From the NCBI GenBank assembly GCA_030587365.1, contig JAUQZE010000006.1:95833-159832 (forward strand): DNA of 64,000 nt. The letters run 5' to 3'. This stretch comes from Candidatus Freyarchaeota archaeon (GTDB lineage: Archaea; Asgardarchaeota; Jordiarchaeia; Jordiarchaeales; Jordiarchaeaceae). Shown here piece by piece: positions 28,250 to 37,584 of the stretch; the stretch's first letter is position 1, and each line of letters starts with the position of its first letter. The position numbers were made by a program, and so were the translations under genes. The notes under the pieces are model-generated. The model had not been told where the DNA came from. It saw only the letters and a program-made list of their open reading frames with translations, and made no database searches.

Positions 28250-31200
28250 TCATTTGGATACAAAAGTAGGTTTTTCGATTCTCCCCAGATATTCATTTAG
28301 AGATCTTACAGTTAGTGATTTATTTTTCATGGCATTTAATGCTTTAACAAGGGCTTTAGCCATCTTTAGATTTGTTACTACTGGAATATTGTATTCTGTG
28401 GCTTTTCTTCTTATGATGTACTCGTCGGACTTCATCTCGGCGAATTTTTCGAGAGTCCCGGAGCTGACAATGTTTACTACTAGATCAATTTCTCGACTAA
28501 TGAGAAGGTCTCGGATGTTTGGTTTTCTCTGAGGCTCTCTCATCTTGTAAACCGTTTCGACACTCTCTAGGCCTTCTCTTCGGAATGATTCGGCGGTATG
28601 CTCTGTTGCGAATATCTTGTAACCCATACTTAAAAATCTCCTTGCTATTGGTAGCAATTCATTTTTGAGTTCTTTCCCGCCTACGCTAATCAGCACATTT
28701 CCTCCGTTCAAGGGAATTTCAAATTCCGCGGCTAGCAAGGCCTTCAGGAAAGCGTCGTCGAAGCTTTCACCCAAACAAGCCACCTCGCCAGTGCTCACCA
28801 TTTCAACTCCCAGCACGGGATCAGCTCCATCGAGTCTCATAAATGAGAATTGAGGAACCTTAATTCCTATGTGATGAATTTCTGGAGCGTTTAGGGCATT
28901 TATATCCTTGAGTTTCTTTCCCAACATAACTGCCGCTGCCTTTTCCATAAGGTTAATACTCTTGGTTTTACTTACAAAGGGCATGGATCTTGAGGCTCTC
29001 AAATTGCACTCAATGACGTAAGCTTCTCCCGCCTTAACCAGATACTGAATGTTAAAGGGGCCTCTTATGTTCAGAGCTCTCGCGATTTTCTTGCTGTACT
29101 CCTCTACCTTCTGTATCATACTCTTTGATAAGCTGTGAGGAGGTATACTCATTGTGGCATCACCGGAGTGAACACCAGCGTCCTCCACATGCTCAATGAC
29201 TGCTCCGATTAGAACATCTTCTCCATCGCATATACCGTCTACTTCTACCTCCCTAGCTTCTTCGATAAATTTTGATATAACAACTGGATGCTCTTTTGAA
29301 ACCCTTGTTGCCATAACTAGGAAATCCTCTAAATGTTCAACACTATAAGCCACTCTCATAGCTGCTCCTGAGAGAACATAGCTCGGTCTGACTAGAACCG
29401 GGTATCCCACTTCATCAGCGAAGTTTTTTGCTTCCTCAATTGAAGTAAGTTTTTGCCAGGATGGTTGAGGAATACTAAGCGAGTCTAGAAGAGCGCTAAA
29501 CTTGGCTCTATCCTCAGCTCTATCAATGTCCTCTGCTCTTGTGCCTAGAATTTTTGCACCGGCATTTGCTAGTTTCATAGCTATATTATTTGGTATTTGC
29601 CCTCCCACGGAAACGATGATTCCCAGTGGATTTTCTTTTTCGTATATATCTATTACCCGTTCAAAGCTTAATTCTTCAAAGTAAAGTTTGTCGCTCATAT
29701 CGTAGTCGGTTGAAACGGTTTCTGGGTTGTAGTTAATCATTATGGCTTCATCTACATCATGATTTTTAAGTGCTAAAGTTGTATTTACGCAGCACCAGTC
29801 GAATTCCACGGAGCTCCCGATTCTGTAGGTTCCGGCTCCCAGAACGATAACCTTTTTCTTCCTATTCTCAATCGTGATATCATCTTCTTCACCACCATAG
29901 GTGGTGTATAGGTAATTTGTTTGAGCCGGCCACTCGGCTGCTAGAGTGTCTATTTGGCTAATAATGGGCAGTATCCCAAATTTTTTCCTCAAAATTCTTA
30001 TCTCGCTTTCACTCGTGCTCAGGTAATTTGCGATTTGCTCATCAGAAAACCCTAGCCGCTTGGCCTCCTTTAGTGTCCTCCTAAATTCAGGGGAATCAAG
30101 GTTTAAATTTTTTAAAAGTGCCTCTATTCTAATTACGTTCTGAATCTTATACAGGAACCATTTATCGATGCCAGTCAGTAAGTAAATCTCATCAACTGAC
30201 GCCCCTCTTTTCAGAGCTTTTACTACTTTGAAAATTCTTTCATCAGTAGGATTAGCTAAGAGATACTTTATGTGGTCTAATGGCTCTGGCTTAATCTCGT
30301 CCACATTCCCTACCAATCCCACAGCACCGATATCCAGCATTCGAATAGCCTTTTGAATCGCTTCTTCGAAGCACCGACCAATAGCCATAACCTCCCCCAC
30401 ACTCTTCATCTGCGTTCCAATCTGCCGATTAACATTGACAAACTTTTGAAGATCCCACCGGGGTATCTTAACTACTAAATAGTCCAAGGCGGGTTCGAAG
30501 CACGCCGTAGTTATTCCGGTTACTTTATTGGTTAGTTCTGGTAGAGTGTACCCCAAAGCCAGTTTGGCGGCTATGTATGCTAGGGGATAACCTGTAGCCT
30601 TGGATGCAAGTGCGGAGGAGCGGGATAATCGCGCGTTAACCTCAATGGCATAGAAATCCAACGAAGTTGGATGCAGTGCATACTGAATGTTACACTCCCC
30701 CACTATTCCCAGATAGCGAATAACGCGAATGGAAGCCTCTCTTAGGGTATGGTACTCCTTATTTGTAAGAGTTTGACTAGGAGCAACTACGATTGACTCC
30801 CCCGTATGTATTCCCATGGGATCAAAGTTCTCCATATTACAAACAGTTATACAGTTATTCTCAGAGTCACGGACAACCTCATACTCGATTTCCTTCCATT
30901 TACCTACATACCGTTCTATCAAAACTTGGGAAATCATACTTTGAGCTAATCCTCTACTTACAATCTCTTCCAGATCATCTTTATTATAAGCAACTCCGGA
31001 TCCCTGACCCCCTAGAGTGTATCCCACCCTGACCATGACTGGATAACCTATTTTCTGAGCTATTTCAAAGGCTTCATCTATAGAGCAAGCAGCAGCGCTC
31101 TCAAGAACTTTGACTCCTGACTCTTCCATCGCTTTTTTGAAAAGTTCTCTGTCCTCAGTAGCCTCGATGGCGCTAATTGGAGTCCCCAAAACTTGAACAT

Positions 31201-31534
31201 TGTAGTCGTCAAGAATTCCACTTTTTGCGAGTTCCACACCACAGTTAAGAGCCGTCTGACCCCCAAAACTTAGTAAGATTCCGTCCGGCTTCTCCTTTTT
31301 GATAACTTCCTCAACAAAGTAGGGAGTAATGGGCAGCAAATACACCTTTTCGGCAAATCCGGGGTCTGTCTGAATTGTTGCTATGTTAGGATTTATCAGA
31401 ACGGTTTCAATTCCTTCCTCCTTCAGTGCCTTCAGAGCTTGACTTCCAGAATAATCAAACTCTCCAGCTTGGCCAATTCTCACTGCCCCGCTACCCAGAA
31501 TTAGGACCTTTTTTATCCAGTCAAGCTTAGGCAT
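28250..31534 (-). CDS. carB: Carbamoyl-phosphate synthase large subunit
   Basis: This is the large subunit (1094 residues) that makes carbamoyl phosphate for pyrimidines and arginine. Two ATP-grasp halves are visible, beginning KVLILGSGAVRIGQAGEFDY and, near residue 570, VIVLGAGTYRIGSSVEFDW. The C-terminal MGS-like allosteric domain is present. ATG 31534 is chosen because it begins MPKLDWIKKVLI and follows the carA stop by one base. Between the halves is the oligomerisation domain with a helical DEQIANYLSTSESEI segment. It is a complete gene. Confidence 0.96.
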   Translation of the reverse strand: MPKLDWIKKVLILGSGAVRIGQAGEFDYSGSQALKALKEEGIETVLINPNIATIQTDPGFAEKVYLLPITPYFVEEVIKKEKPDGILLSFGGQTALNCGVELAKSGILDDYNVQVLGTPISAIEATEDRELFKKAMEESGVKVLESAAACSIDEAFEIAQKIGYPVMVRVGYTLGGQGSGVAYNKDDLEEIVSRGLAQSMISQVLIERYVGKWKEIEYEVVRDSENNCITVCNMENFDPMGIHTGESIVVAPSQTLTNKEYHTLREASIRVIRYLGIVGECNIQYALHPTSLDFYAIEVNARLSRSSALASKATGYPLAYIAAKLALGYTLPELTNKVTGITTACFEPALDYLVVKIPRWDLQKFVNVNRQIGTQMKSVGEVMAIGRCFEEAIQKAIRMLDIGAVGLVGNVDEIKPEPLDHIKYLLANPTDERIFKVVKALKRGASVDEIYLLTGIDKWFLYKIQNVIRIEALLKNLNLDSPEFRRTLKEAKRLGFSDEQIANYLSTSESEIRILRKKFGILPIISQIDTLAAEWPAQTNYLYTTYGGEEDDITIENRKKKVIVLGAGTYRIGSSVEFDWCCVNTTLALKNHDVDEAIMINYNPETVSTDYDMSDKLYFEELSFERVIDIYEKENPLGIIVSVGGQIPNNIAMKLANAGAKILGTRAEDIDRAEDRAKFSALLDSLSIPQPSWQKLTSIEEAKNFADEVGYPVLVRPSYVLSGAAMRVAYSVEHLEDFLVMATRVSKEHPVVISKFIEEAREVEVDGICDGEDVLIGAVIEHVEDAGVHSGDATMSIPPHSLSKSMIQKVEEYSKKIARALNIRGPFNIQYLVKAGEAYVIECNLRASRSMPFVSKTKSINLMEKAAAVMLGKKLKDINALNAPEIHHIGIKVPQFSFMRLDGADPVLGVEMVSTGEVACLGESFDDAFLKALLAAEFEIPLNGGNVLISVGGKELKNELLPIARRFLSMGYKIFATEHTAESFRREGLESVETVYKMREPQRKPNIRDLLISREIDLVVNIVSSGTLEKFAEMKSDEYIIRRKATEYNIPVVTNLKMAKALVKALNAMKNKSLTVRSLNEYLGRIEKPTFVSK

Positions 31535-31535
31535 C

Positions 31536-32711
31536 TTAGGCACTCTCCAGCATCTTGAGGAAAAGTTCAAAAAGATATCTAGTGTCTACGGGTCCGGCGG
31601 TATGCTCTGGATGAAACTGCACAGAGAAAGCGTTGCTTCTTTTGTGTTTGACACCCTCAACGGTTTTATCGTTTACATTAAGGAACCACTCTTCTAGACC
31701 TGTATCTTTAAGTGACTCCTGACTAACCGCGTATCCATGATTCTGGGCTGTAATATAGCACCTCCCAGTTTTCAAGTCAATGCAAGGCTGATTCTGTGAA
31801 CGATGCCCGTATTTTAATTTGTAGGTATCCCCACCGCAAGCCAGAGAAAGTATCTGATTACCAAAACATATGCCCATCACTGGAATATTATCTTCTACCA
31901 AAGTGTTTACGGTTGCAATTGTGTCTTGAACTTTCTTCGGATCGCCAGGACCATTCGTAATTACTACTCCGGAAGGCTTATACTCCGTAAGCTCATCCGC
32001 GGAGAAATTATACGGAACCATTATCACATCGACTCCATAAGCTAAGAGCTCACGTAAAATGTTATTTTTTACTCCGCAGTCTATGACTACAACACGCTTT
32101 CGCCCTTCATTATCGTAAATGATTGGTTCTTTGCAGGTAACATCAGCTACAAGATCTAACTTATTTGGGTCAGGAACTTGCCTAGCTTCTTTTATTAATC
32201 TATCCAGATTGGGTTCTATACCTTCAGCAAAAACCTCCAAAACGCCCAACATAACACCGTGTACCCGAAGCTTCTTTGTTAACATGCGGGTATCTATTCC
32301 CTGCAAGCCGGGAATATTCTCCTTTTCAAGCCATTCACTGAGAGTCTGTGTTGATTCCCAGTGGTGCGGTTTATCACAACACTCGTGAACCACAAATCCA
32401 TTTACCTTAACGCTGCCAGACTCGAAAAATTTAGGAATCTTCCAGCGATCAAAAACATTCAGAGAAGGAACTCCATAATTTCCTAGTAGAGGGTATGTGA
32501 GAACGAGAATTTGACCGTGATACGACGGGTCGGTGAGGACTTCGGGGTACCCAACCATACCAGTGTTGAATACTATTTCACCGTGTACCTTTCCCGTAGC
32601 ACCGAAACCGGTGCCTACGAAATAGGAACCGTCTTCAAGTGCCAGTACCGCCTTTCTTTCCGTTTCCAATGATTCATTCTTAGACACTGCAACCCTCGGC
32701 AAACTCACCAT
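31536..32711 (-). CDS. carA: Carbamoyl-phosphate synthase small subunit
   Basis: This is the glutaminase subunit (391 residues) that delivers ammonia to CarB. The N-terminal domain has the characteristic FNTGMVGYPEVLTDPSY. The class I amidotransferase domain has the nucleophile Cys in MGICFGNQ and the His-Glu of FHPEHTAGP. A somewhat long N-terminal extension of about 18 residues precedes KAVLALEDG. It is directly followed by carB with a one-base gap, so the two are translated together. Confidence 0.96.
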   Translation of the reverse strand: MVSLPRVAVSKNESLETERKAVLALEDGSYFVGTGFGATGKVHGEIVFNTGMVGYPEVLTDPSYHGQILVLTYPLLGNYGVPSLNVFDRWKIPKFFESGSVKVNGFVVHECCDKPHHWESTQTLSEWLEKENIPGLQGIDTRMLTKKLRVHGVMLGVLEVFAEGIEPNLDRLIKEARQVPDPNKLDLVADVTCKEPIIYDNEGRKRVVVIDCGVKNNILRELLAYGVDVIMVPYNFSADELTEYKPSGVVITNGPGDPKKVQDTIATVNTLVEDNIPVMGICFGNQILSLACGGDTYKLKYGHRSQNQPCIDLKTGRCYITAQNHGYAVSQESLKDTGLEEWFLNVNDKTVEGVKHKRSNAFSVQFHPEHTAGPVDTRYLFELFLKMLESA

Positions 32712-32794
32712 TTAAAATATTTAAACCTTATGAAGTAAATGGAACAATATTCTAAAAATAGTGTTCCATCGTCACGTTGAGTAAATAAAGAAAA

Positions 32795-33337
32795 TTAACG
32801 GTCAAAAAAGATATTCTTCGAAGTAGCTGAGAGAGGAATGCCCAGAATATAGTCAGCTTCAATTAGATTCAAAAGCTTCGCAGCGACACCGATTCGGTAC
32901 ATTATGCGGTTATCCACACTTATTAAAGCAGCTGTTTTGACCGCTGATCCTATTGCTATTCCGAGGTCAACAAGTTTAAGGTTGCAAAAAGGTCCCGGAA
33001 AAGGTACACCCTTTTTCTCTTGTTTTAGAAACTCTTCACAGGTTGCAAAACTACAGGCACCACAATTAGCCTCAGGTGTATCAGTGTTTTTAATGCCGAA
33101 AAGTAGAACCGTTAAAGCTCGCTCCACACCCCTGGCGTCTCTATGAAAATTTTCTCCAGCAACGTCCGCAAGTTTATGCATTTGTTGAGCTATTTTTTCC
33201 TTCTCCTCATCAGAAACAAGCGCTATAACAACCGAATCCTGACCCAAACCCTTGGGTGCGGTTTTCGCGCTTATCATCATTTGGAGAGCAACACTCAACA
33301 CCCCTTCCTCTTTTATATCGTCAAAATACTTAACCAT
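32795..33337 (-). CDS. DUF2148 ferredoxin-domain protein
   Basis: This is a 180-residue protein of the DUF2148 family. A four-Cys pattern (NCGACSFATCEEF, then PFCNLK) of the type found in Fe-S proteins lies in the middle, and the C-terminal half carries DLGIAIGSAV and ADYILGIPLS. It probably holds one cluster. The function is not established. It lies upstream of carA on the same strand, 83 bp away, and may share its transcript. Confidence 0.78.
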   Translation of the reverse strand: MVKYFDDIKEEGVLSVALQMMISAKTAPKGLGQDSVVIALVSDEEKEKIAQQMHKLADVAGENFHRDARGVERALTVLLFGIKNTDTPEANCGACSFATCEEFLKQEKKGVPFPGPFCNLKLVDLGIAIGSAVKTAALISVDNRIMYRIGVAAKLLNLIEADYILGIPLSATSKNIFFDR

Positions 33338-33463
33338 CTCTTACCTCTCCGACCAAGTTAATGAACCTATCAATTTTTTGGAAGATTAAAATGTAATCAT
33401 TATTCGAGAACTAATTTAATTTTTTAGTGATAACCTTTAAAATTAAAAATTTTGGAATAAACA

Positions 33464-33967
33464 TTACTCAAGGATTCTTGCTTTGCTCTTAAGCTTTTTA
33501 AGAGTTTCATCTAAGGTTTCCACTATCACTCTAGTACTGTTTATTGTCTCCATGAAGCCGATCTCACTATTATACCGGGGTACAACCTGAATGTGGAAAT
33601 GCTTTACACTAGCGCCAGCAGCCTCACCCTGGTTAACACCTATATTAAAGCCTTGAGGATCGTAAACCTCCTTAAGCAACTTCACCGACTTCTGTGTCAG
33701 TAGAAATAAGCTACGTATCTCCTCTCCACTCAGTTCCTCAAAGTCTTCAACATGCCTAACCGGGAATATCAATAGGTGACCGGGATTGTAGGGGTAAATA
33801 TTCAGAACCACCATGTTTTCATTATTACGATAAACAATTTTCTGTTGAACCTTTGGATTTCCTTCTGCAATAGAACAAAGAATGCAATCCACAGTGGGCC
33901 TATCCTTACCTCTAGCATAACTAGCCTTGCTGGGAACGCTAATATAAGAGCGGAACTTCTTCATCAA
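33464..33967 (-). CDS. HIT family hydrolase
   Basis: This is a HIT-superfamily nucleotide hydrolase of 167 residues. The histidine triad is KHFHIQVVPRY. An N-terminal CILC zinc pair begins the fold, as in many archaeal and bacterial members. It probably cleaves dinucleoside polyphosphates or adenylylated compounds. A 30-residue basic extension precedes CILC. The second Met of MMKK is an alternative start. Confidence 0.87.
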   Translation of the reverse strand: MMKKFRSYISVPSKASYARGKDRPTVDCILCSIAEGNPKVQQKIVYRNNENMVVLNIYPYNPGHLLIFPVRHVEDFEELSGEEIRSLFLLTQKSVKLLKEVYDPQGFNIGVNQGEAAGASVKHFHIQVVPRYNSEIGFMETINSTRVIVETLDETLKKLKSKARILE

Positions 33968-34072
33968 AGGTCCAACACTCCAATTCTCTCTTGGTAGTAC
34001 TCTGACTTCATTTCATACCCATTTAATTATTAGTGTGTTAATTAAAAATTGCTGAAAACTTATTTTAAAGGA

Positions 34073-34432
34073 TTATGCCTTGTATAGAGCAATCATAAAC
34101 AAAATAATCGCAATGACCCCCGTAGTCTCAAAAACAAACATGTTTTTAACCGTAATATCAGCTAATAGTGTAACCGTTATATTAGTCGATAACACATTGA
34201 AAGTAAACCCTCCAAATAAGTAGCCTAAAAGATTACCATCAAAGGGGTGATAAGCTCCAGCTACACCTCCATATAAATTCATGAAGAAGAGTGTAATAAA
34301 AGCTCCCAAAAATATCAGAAGAGCCTTAGAGCCGGATTGCTTATATGAAAAGAAAGCTACACCAGCCAAAAGTATGTAGCCACAGCCTGAAGCAATCATC
34401 AAAACAGAAGCCACATCAAACAAGAAACTCAT
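34073..34432 (-). CDS. Small four-helix membrane protein (unknown)
   Basis: This is a hydrophobic protein of 119 residues with about four membrane helices (near 7-28, 38-57, 68-90 and 98-117). No family is recognised. Its ATG overlaps the stop of the upstream membrane-protein gene as ATGA, so the two are translationally coupled and likely form a complex. Confidence 0.65.
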   Translation of the reverse strand: MSFLFDVASVLMIASGCGYILLAGVAFFSYKQSGSKALLIFLGAFITLFFMNLYGGVAGAYHPFDGNLLGYLFGGFTFNVLSTNITVTLLADITVKNMFVFETTGVIAIILFMIALYKA

Positions 34433-34821
34433 TTTTTCCCCTCCTTACTCAGCTCACCCCTATTCTTACCCGCAAGAAGCATAGCCACGCCGAATACTGC
34501 TATAGCAAGAAAATTTAATGATTGAAATATAAGCCAGAACTCCTGCTGAGCGAATTTCATGTAATCCAAACTAAATTTCAACCAACCAAAATTTGCAACA
34601 AGATAGTAATAAGACCAATCTAGTGTAGGAGGCTCAAAATAAAAAGAACCAATTTCAACCACCATCAAAATCAAAAACGCACACGCAAGAAGAAGAAGCA
34701 ATCTTCGTCTCCTCCTGAAAAAAATCGCCACAGACAAGCCACAAAGAGCAGCGTATGCCACAATCATAGATAAACTCAAGTAAAATAAAAGCGGATCAAA
34801 CAAAACAGTAAACGCATCCAT
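34429..34821 (-). CDS. Membrane protein (unknown), partner of next gene
   Basis: From ATG 34821 the protein has about 130 residues and starts MDAFTVLFDPLLFYLSL. A longer frame to 34923 exists but adds a Cys/Arg-rich stretch that looks non-coding. Three or four membrane helices are seen, with an Arg-rich loop (FRRRRR) after the first, so that loop should face the cytoplasm. It overlaps the following gene by four bases (ATGA). The function is unknown. Confidence 0.62.
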   Translation of the reverse strand: MDAFTVLFDPLLFYLSLSMIVAYAALCGLSVAIFFRRRRRLLLLLACAFLILMVVEIGSFYFEPPTLDWSYYYLVANFGWLKFSLDYMKFAQQEFWLIFQSLNFLAIAVFGVAMLLAGKNRGELSKEGKK

Positions 34822-34957
34822 CAAGACCACCAAACTTGGAAGCCGTACTCCTATACGAGGATTACCTCTAAAAACCTTTCGAAAACAAAGAAAGAAAAAC
34901 CAACAGCAAGGAAAGCAAGTCAAAAAATAAATAAAATAAGAAGAAAAAGAGGCTTAA

Positions 34958-36631
34958 TTACATCATACCCATTCCACCCATTCCGGGGGGCATTCCAGGT
35001 GGCATACCTCCCCTGCCAGGCGGACCTCCCGCGCCAGCCTCGGGTGCAGGGTGAGCCCTCGAAGCTATGACATCATCAATTCTGAGAATTAGCTCAGCAG
35101 CCTCGCTCGCTGAAACTATAGCTTGCTTCTTAACACGCAGCGGTTCAACAACACCCATCTCCAACATATCAGAGACATCACCAGTACTAATGTTAACACC
35201 CATCCAAAGACCGTCCTTCTCATGAGCCGCACGAAGCTTCACAAGGACATCTAGCTGATCGTGACCAGCGTTCTCAGCAAGAGTCTTGGGAATGATCTCA
35301 AGAGATTCAGCGAAGGCTTCAATAGCAAGTTGCTCACGGCCACCAATGGACCCGGCATAATCCCTTAAACGCTTCGCAAGCTCGGTCTCGGGTGCGCCGC
35401 CTCCGGCCACCATCTTTTGGTCTTCAATTACATCCCTAACCACGCTGAGGGAATCGTTCAGAGCACGCTCACCTTCGTCCACAACGAGCTCGGTACCGCC
35501 TCGAACTACAATGGTCACAGCTTTGGGATTTTTACAGTCACGAACATAAACCACTTTATCGTTCGCAAGCTTAACTTCCTCAACAATACCCGCCTCACCC
35601 AGGTTTTCAGCTTTAAGCTCCTTCAAGTTTGTAACAACAGTACCACCAGTAGCCTTAGCCAACTTCTCCATGTCAGACTTCTTAACCCTGCGAATCGCCG
35701 CTACGCCTACCTTCGCCAAGTAATGCTGAGCAGTATCGTCTATACCCTTCTGGCAGAACATGACGTTTGCTCCACTGTTCTTGATGCTTTGAACCATTTG
35801 CTTAAGTAAGCTTTGTTCTTCGTCGAGGAAAGCCTGCATCTGGGTTGGGTCGCTTATCCGGATTTCTGCGTCGAATTCTGTTTTTTCAATTTCTACTGCT
35901 GCATCCAATAGTGCTATTTTCGCGTTTTTGATGGTTTTAGGCATAGCTGGGTGTACCAATTCTTTGTCTACCACCATGCCTTGCACCAGTTCTGTCTCTA
36001 GAATACTTTTACCCTGTTTTTTGATTATGTTAACCATGTCCCTGTTTGCTTCAAGCTTGCCTTCCTTCTCTTCAGCGATCTGCTTCATGGCTTCCACAGA
36101 AATTTTCGCAAAGTGTTCCTTCGCCCCGAGCACGGATTTGCTGTTCATGGACGTAACCGCGATTTTCAAAAGAGTTTCCTCATCGTTAGGATCAACGCTG
36201 ATCGCTACCTCGTCCAAGATTTCCTTCGCCTTATCAGCCGCCTTTTTGTAACCACTAACTATGAGAGTTGGATGAATTTTTTGATCAAGAAGCTCCTCAG
36301 CCCTCTTCAGCAGTTCTCCAGCTATAACCACAGCGGTAGTAGTACCATCACCAACCTCGTCATCCTGAGTCTTTGCTACACCAACCAGCATTTTCGCCGC
36401 AGGATGTTGAACATCTATCTCGTTTAGGATTGCTGCTCCGTCATTTGTTATGGTGACATCACCCAAACTGTCCACCAACATCTTATCCATTCCGCGCGGG
36501 CCGAGTGTGGATCTTACTGCTTCTGCTATGACTCGGGCTGCCATTATGTTTGTTCTTTGTGCGTCTCTTCCTCGGGTTCTTTCTGCTCCTTCTTTTAGGA
36601 TTAGTACGGGGACTCCTCCGAGTTGAGCCAT
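34958..36631 (-). CDS. ths: Thermosome subunit (group II chaperonin), copy 2
   Basis: This second chaperonin subunit has 557 residues. It keeps NDGAAIL, GDGTTTAVVIAGEL and VAGGGAPETELAKRL. The tail is the Gly/Met-rich sequence MPPGMGGMGMM, typical of archaeal and eukaryotic group II tails, unlike copy 1. GGAGGAA precedes the ATG. It lies 57 bp after hsp20 on the same strand with no obvious terminator between, so it is probably made from the hsp20 promoter that shares a 17-bp block with the copy 1 promoter. Confidence 0.97.
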   Translation of the reverse strand: MAQLGGVPVLILKEGAERTRGRDAQRTNIMAARVIAEAVRSTLGPRGMDKMLVDSLGDVTITNDGAAILNEIDVQHPAAKMLVGVAKTQDDEVGDGTTTAVVIAGELLKRAEELLDQKIHPTLIVSGYKKAADKAKEILDEVAISVDPNDEETLLKIAVTSMNSKSVLGAKEHFAKISVEAMKQIAEEKEGKLEANRDMVNIIKKQGKSILETELVQGMVVDKELVHPAMPKTIKNAKIALLDAAVEIEKTEFDAEIRISDPTQMQAFLDEEQSLLKQMVQSIKNSGANVMFCQKGIDDTAQHYLAKVGVAAIRRVKKSDMEKLAKATGGTVVTNLKELKAENLGEAGIVEEVKLANDKVVYVRDCKNPKAVTIVVRGGTELVVDEGERALNDSLSVVRDVIEDQKMVAGGGAPETELAKRLRDYAGSIGGREQLAIEAFAESLEIIPKTLAENAGHDQLDVLVKLRAAHEKDGLWMGVNISTGDVSDMLEMGVVEPLRVKKQAIVSASEAAELILRIDDVIASRAHPAPEAGAGGPPGRGGMPPGMPPGMGGMGMM

Positions 36632-36688
36632 TTTTTTATTCCTCCAAATTATTATATTATTTTTAGTTTTTCTTTTAGATTGGTTTTT

Positions 36689-37255
36689 TTATTCGATTTT
36701 TATTCCGGTTCCTTTTTTTTCTTTTTTAGGGATTTTTATTTCTAGTATTCCATTTTTGTAGCTAGCTTTAGCTTGTTCTGGAATAGTTACGCTGGGGAGT
36801 TTGACTTTTTTGTAGAATTTATCACCTGCTGTTATTTGCAGTTCATTTTCTGTGCTGTCTAGTTTGATTTCGTCTTTTTCTATTCCAGGTGTTTCAGCTA
36901 CGATTATTACTTCATTCTCCGTTTCTATTACATCTGTGAGAGGTTCTCTGGTTTCCGATACTCCTTCCAGTAGGGAGCCTGGTTCGCGTGGACTAGCTTC
37001 TTTAGGTAGGTTGCCGAACTCTCTGATTTCTGGTTTTCCGTCAGGTCCTATATTCATGCTCCATCCCCACACGAATGGCCCTGTTACTTCTGTTCCGTCA
37101 GAAAGTTTTCTTTTGGGAAGTTTTTCCAGTTCTCTTAAGTCTAATTCAGGGAATTGGAAATCCGATAAAAATCTTCTTTCCATTTCTTCAAACATACTCC
37201 GTATCTCATCGAATATGTCTCGATATCTTTTTCTCCTGCTGTCCCAGAAACTCAT
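36689..37255 (-). CDS. hsp20: Hsp20/alpha-crystallin small heat-shock protein
   Basis: This is a small heat-shock protein of 188 residues from ATG 37255, chosen because GAGAGGG lies just upstream and the protein then begins MSFWDSRRK. The N-terminal part has many charged helices and an aromatic segment (FVWGWSMNIG). The alpha-crystallin domain runs from about residue 105 (DVIETENEVIIVAETPG) to KNGILEIKIPKK, and the C-terminal IKI provides the I-x-I anchor for oligomers. It binds unfolding proteins, which a thermosome could then refold; the thermosome gene follows directly. Confidence 0.93.
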   Translation of the reverse strand: MSFWDSRRKRYRDIFDEIRSMFEEMERRFLSDFQFPELDLRELEKLPKRKLSDGTEVTGPFVWGWSMNIGPDGKPEIREFGNLPKEASPREPGSLLEGVSETREPLTDVIETENEVIIVAETPGIEKDEIKLDSTENELQITAGDKFYKKVKLPSVTIPEQAKASYKNGILEIKIPKKEKKGTGIKIE

Positions 37256-37321
37256 TTTTTTCCCTCTCAAATTTCTCTATAGAGAACGGAGAACATCTTT
37301 CAATTCTAGTCGGGGTGTACC

Positions 37322-37345
37322 AGCACTTCTATATAAATATTTCGA
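37322..37345 (-). promoter_or_regulatory. hsp20 promoter sharing 17 bp with thermosome promoter
   Basis: On the minus strand, 37338-37322 reads ATTTATATAGAAGTGCT, exactly as upstream of thermosome copy 1. TATA is about 75-80 bp before the hsp20 start codon, again close to the spacing at the other gene. The stretch between hsp20 and the next gene (37256-37584) otherwise holds no gene. Confidence 0.65.
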
Positions 37346-37584
37346 CTATCGTATCCGAAGAGTTTTGAATCATGTTACCAAGGCACGGCCAGGGCTGAAG
37401 GATATATTCTCTGACCAGAGTAGTTACATTCTCAACTTGAGAGAAGACCTGACCTTCCCAAAGGTAGCTGTACAACATAGATTTTTCTCTTTCATGTAAA
37501 AAATAATGAAGATATCTTTAGACCTATCTAGCTTTTCTTTGTTGCCGGGTTTTTGTGAAGAGGGGAAAGATAAGCATTCTTTGG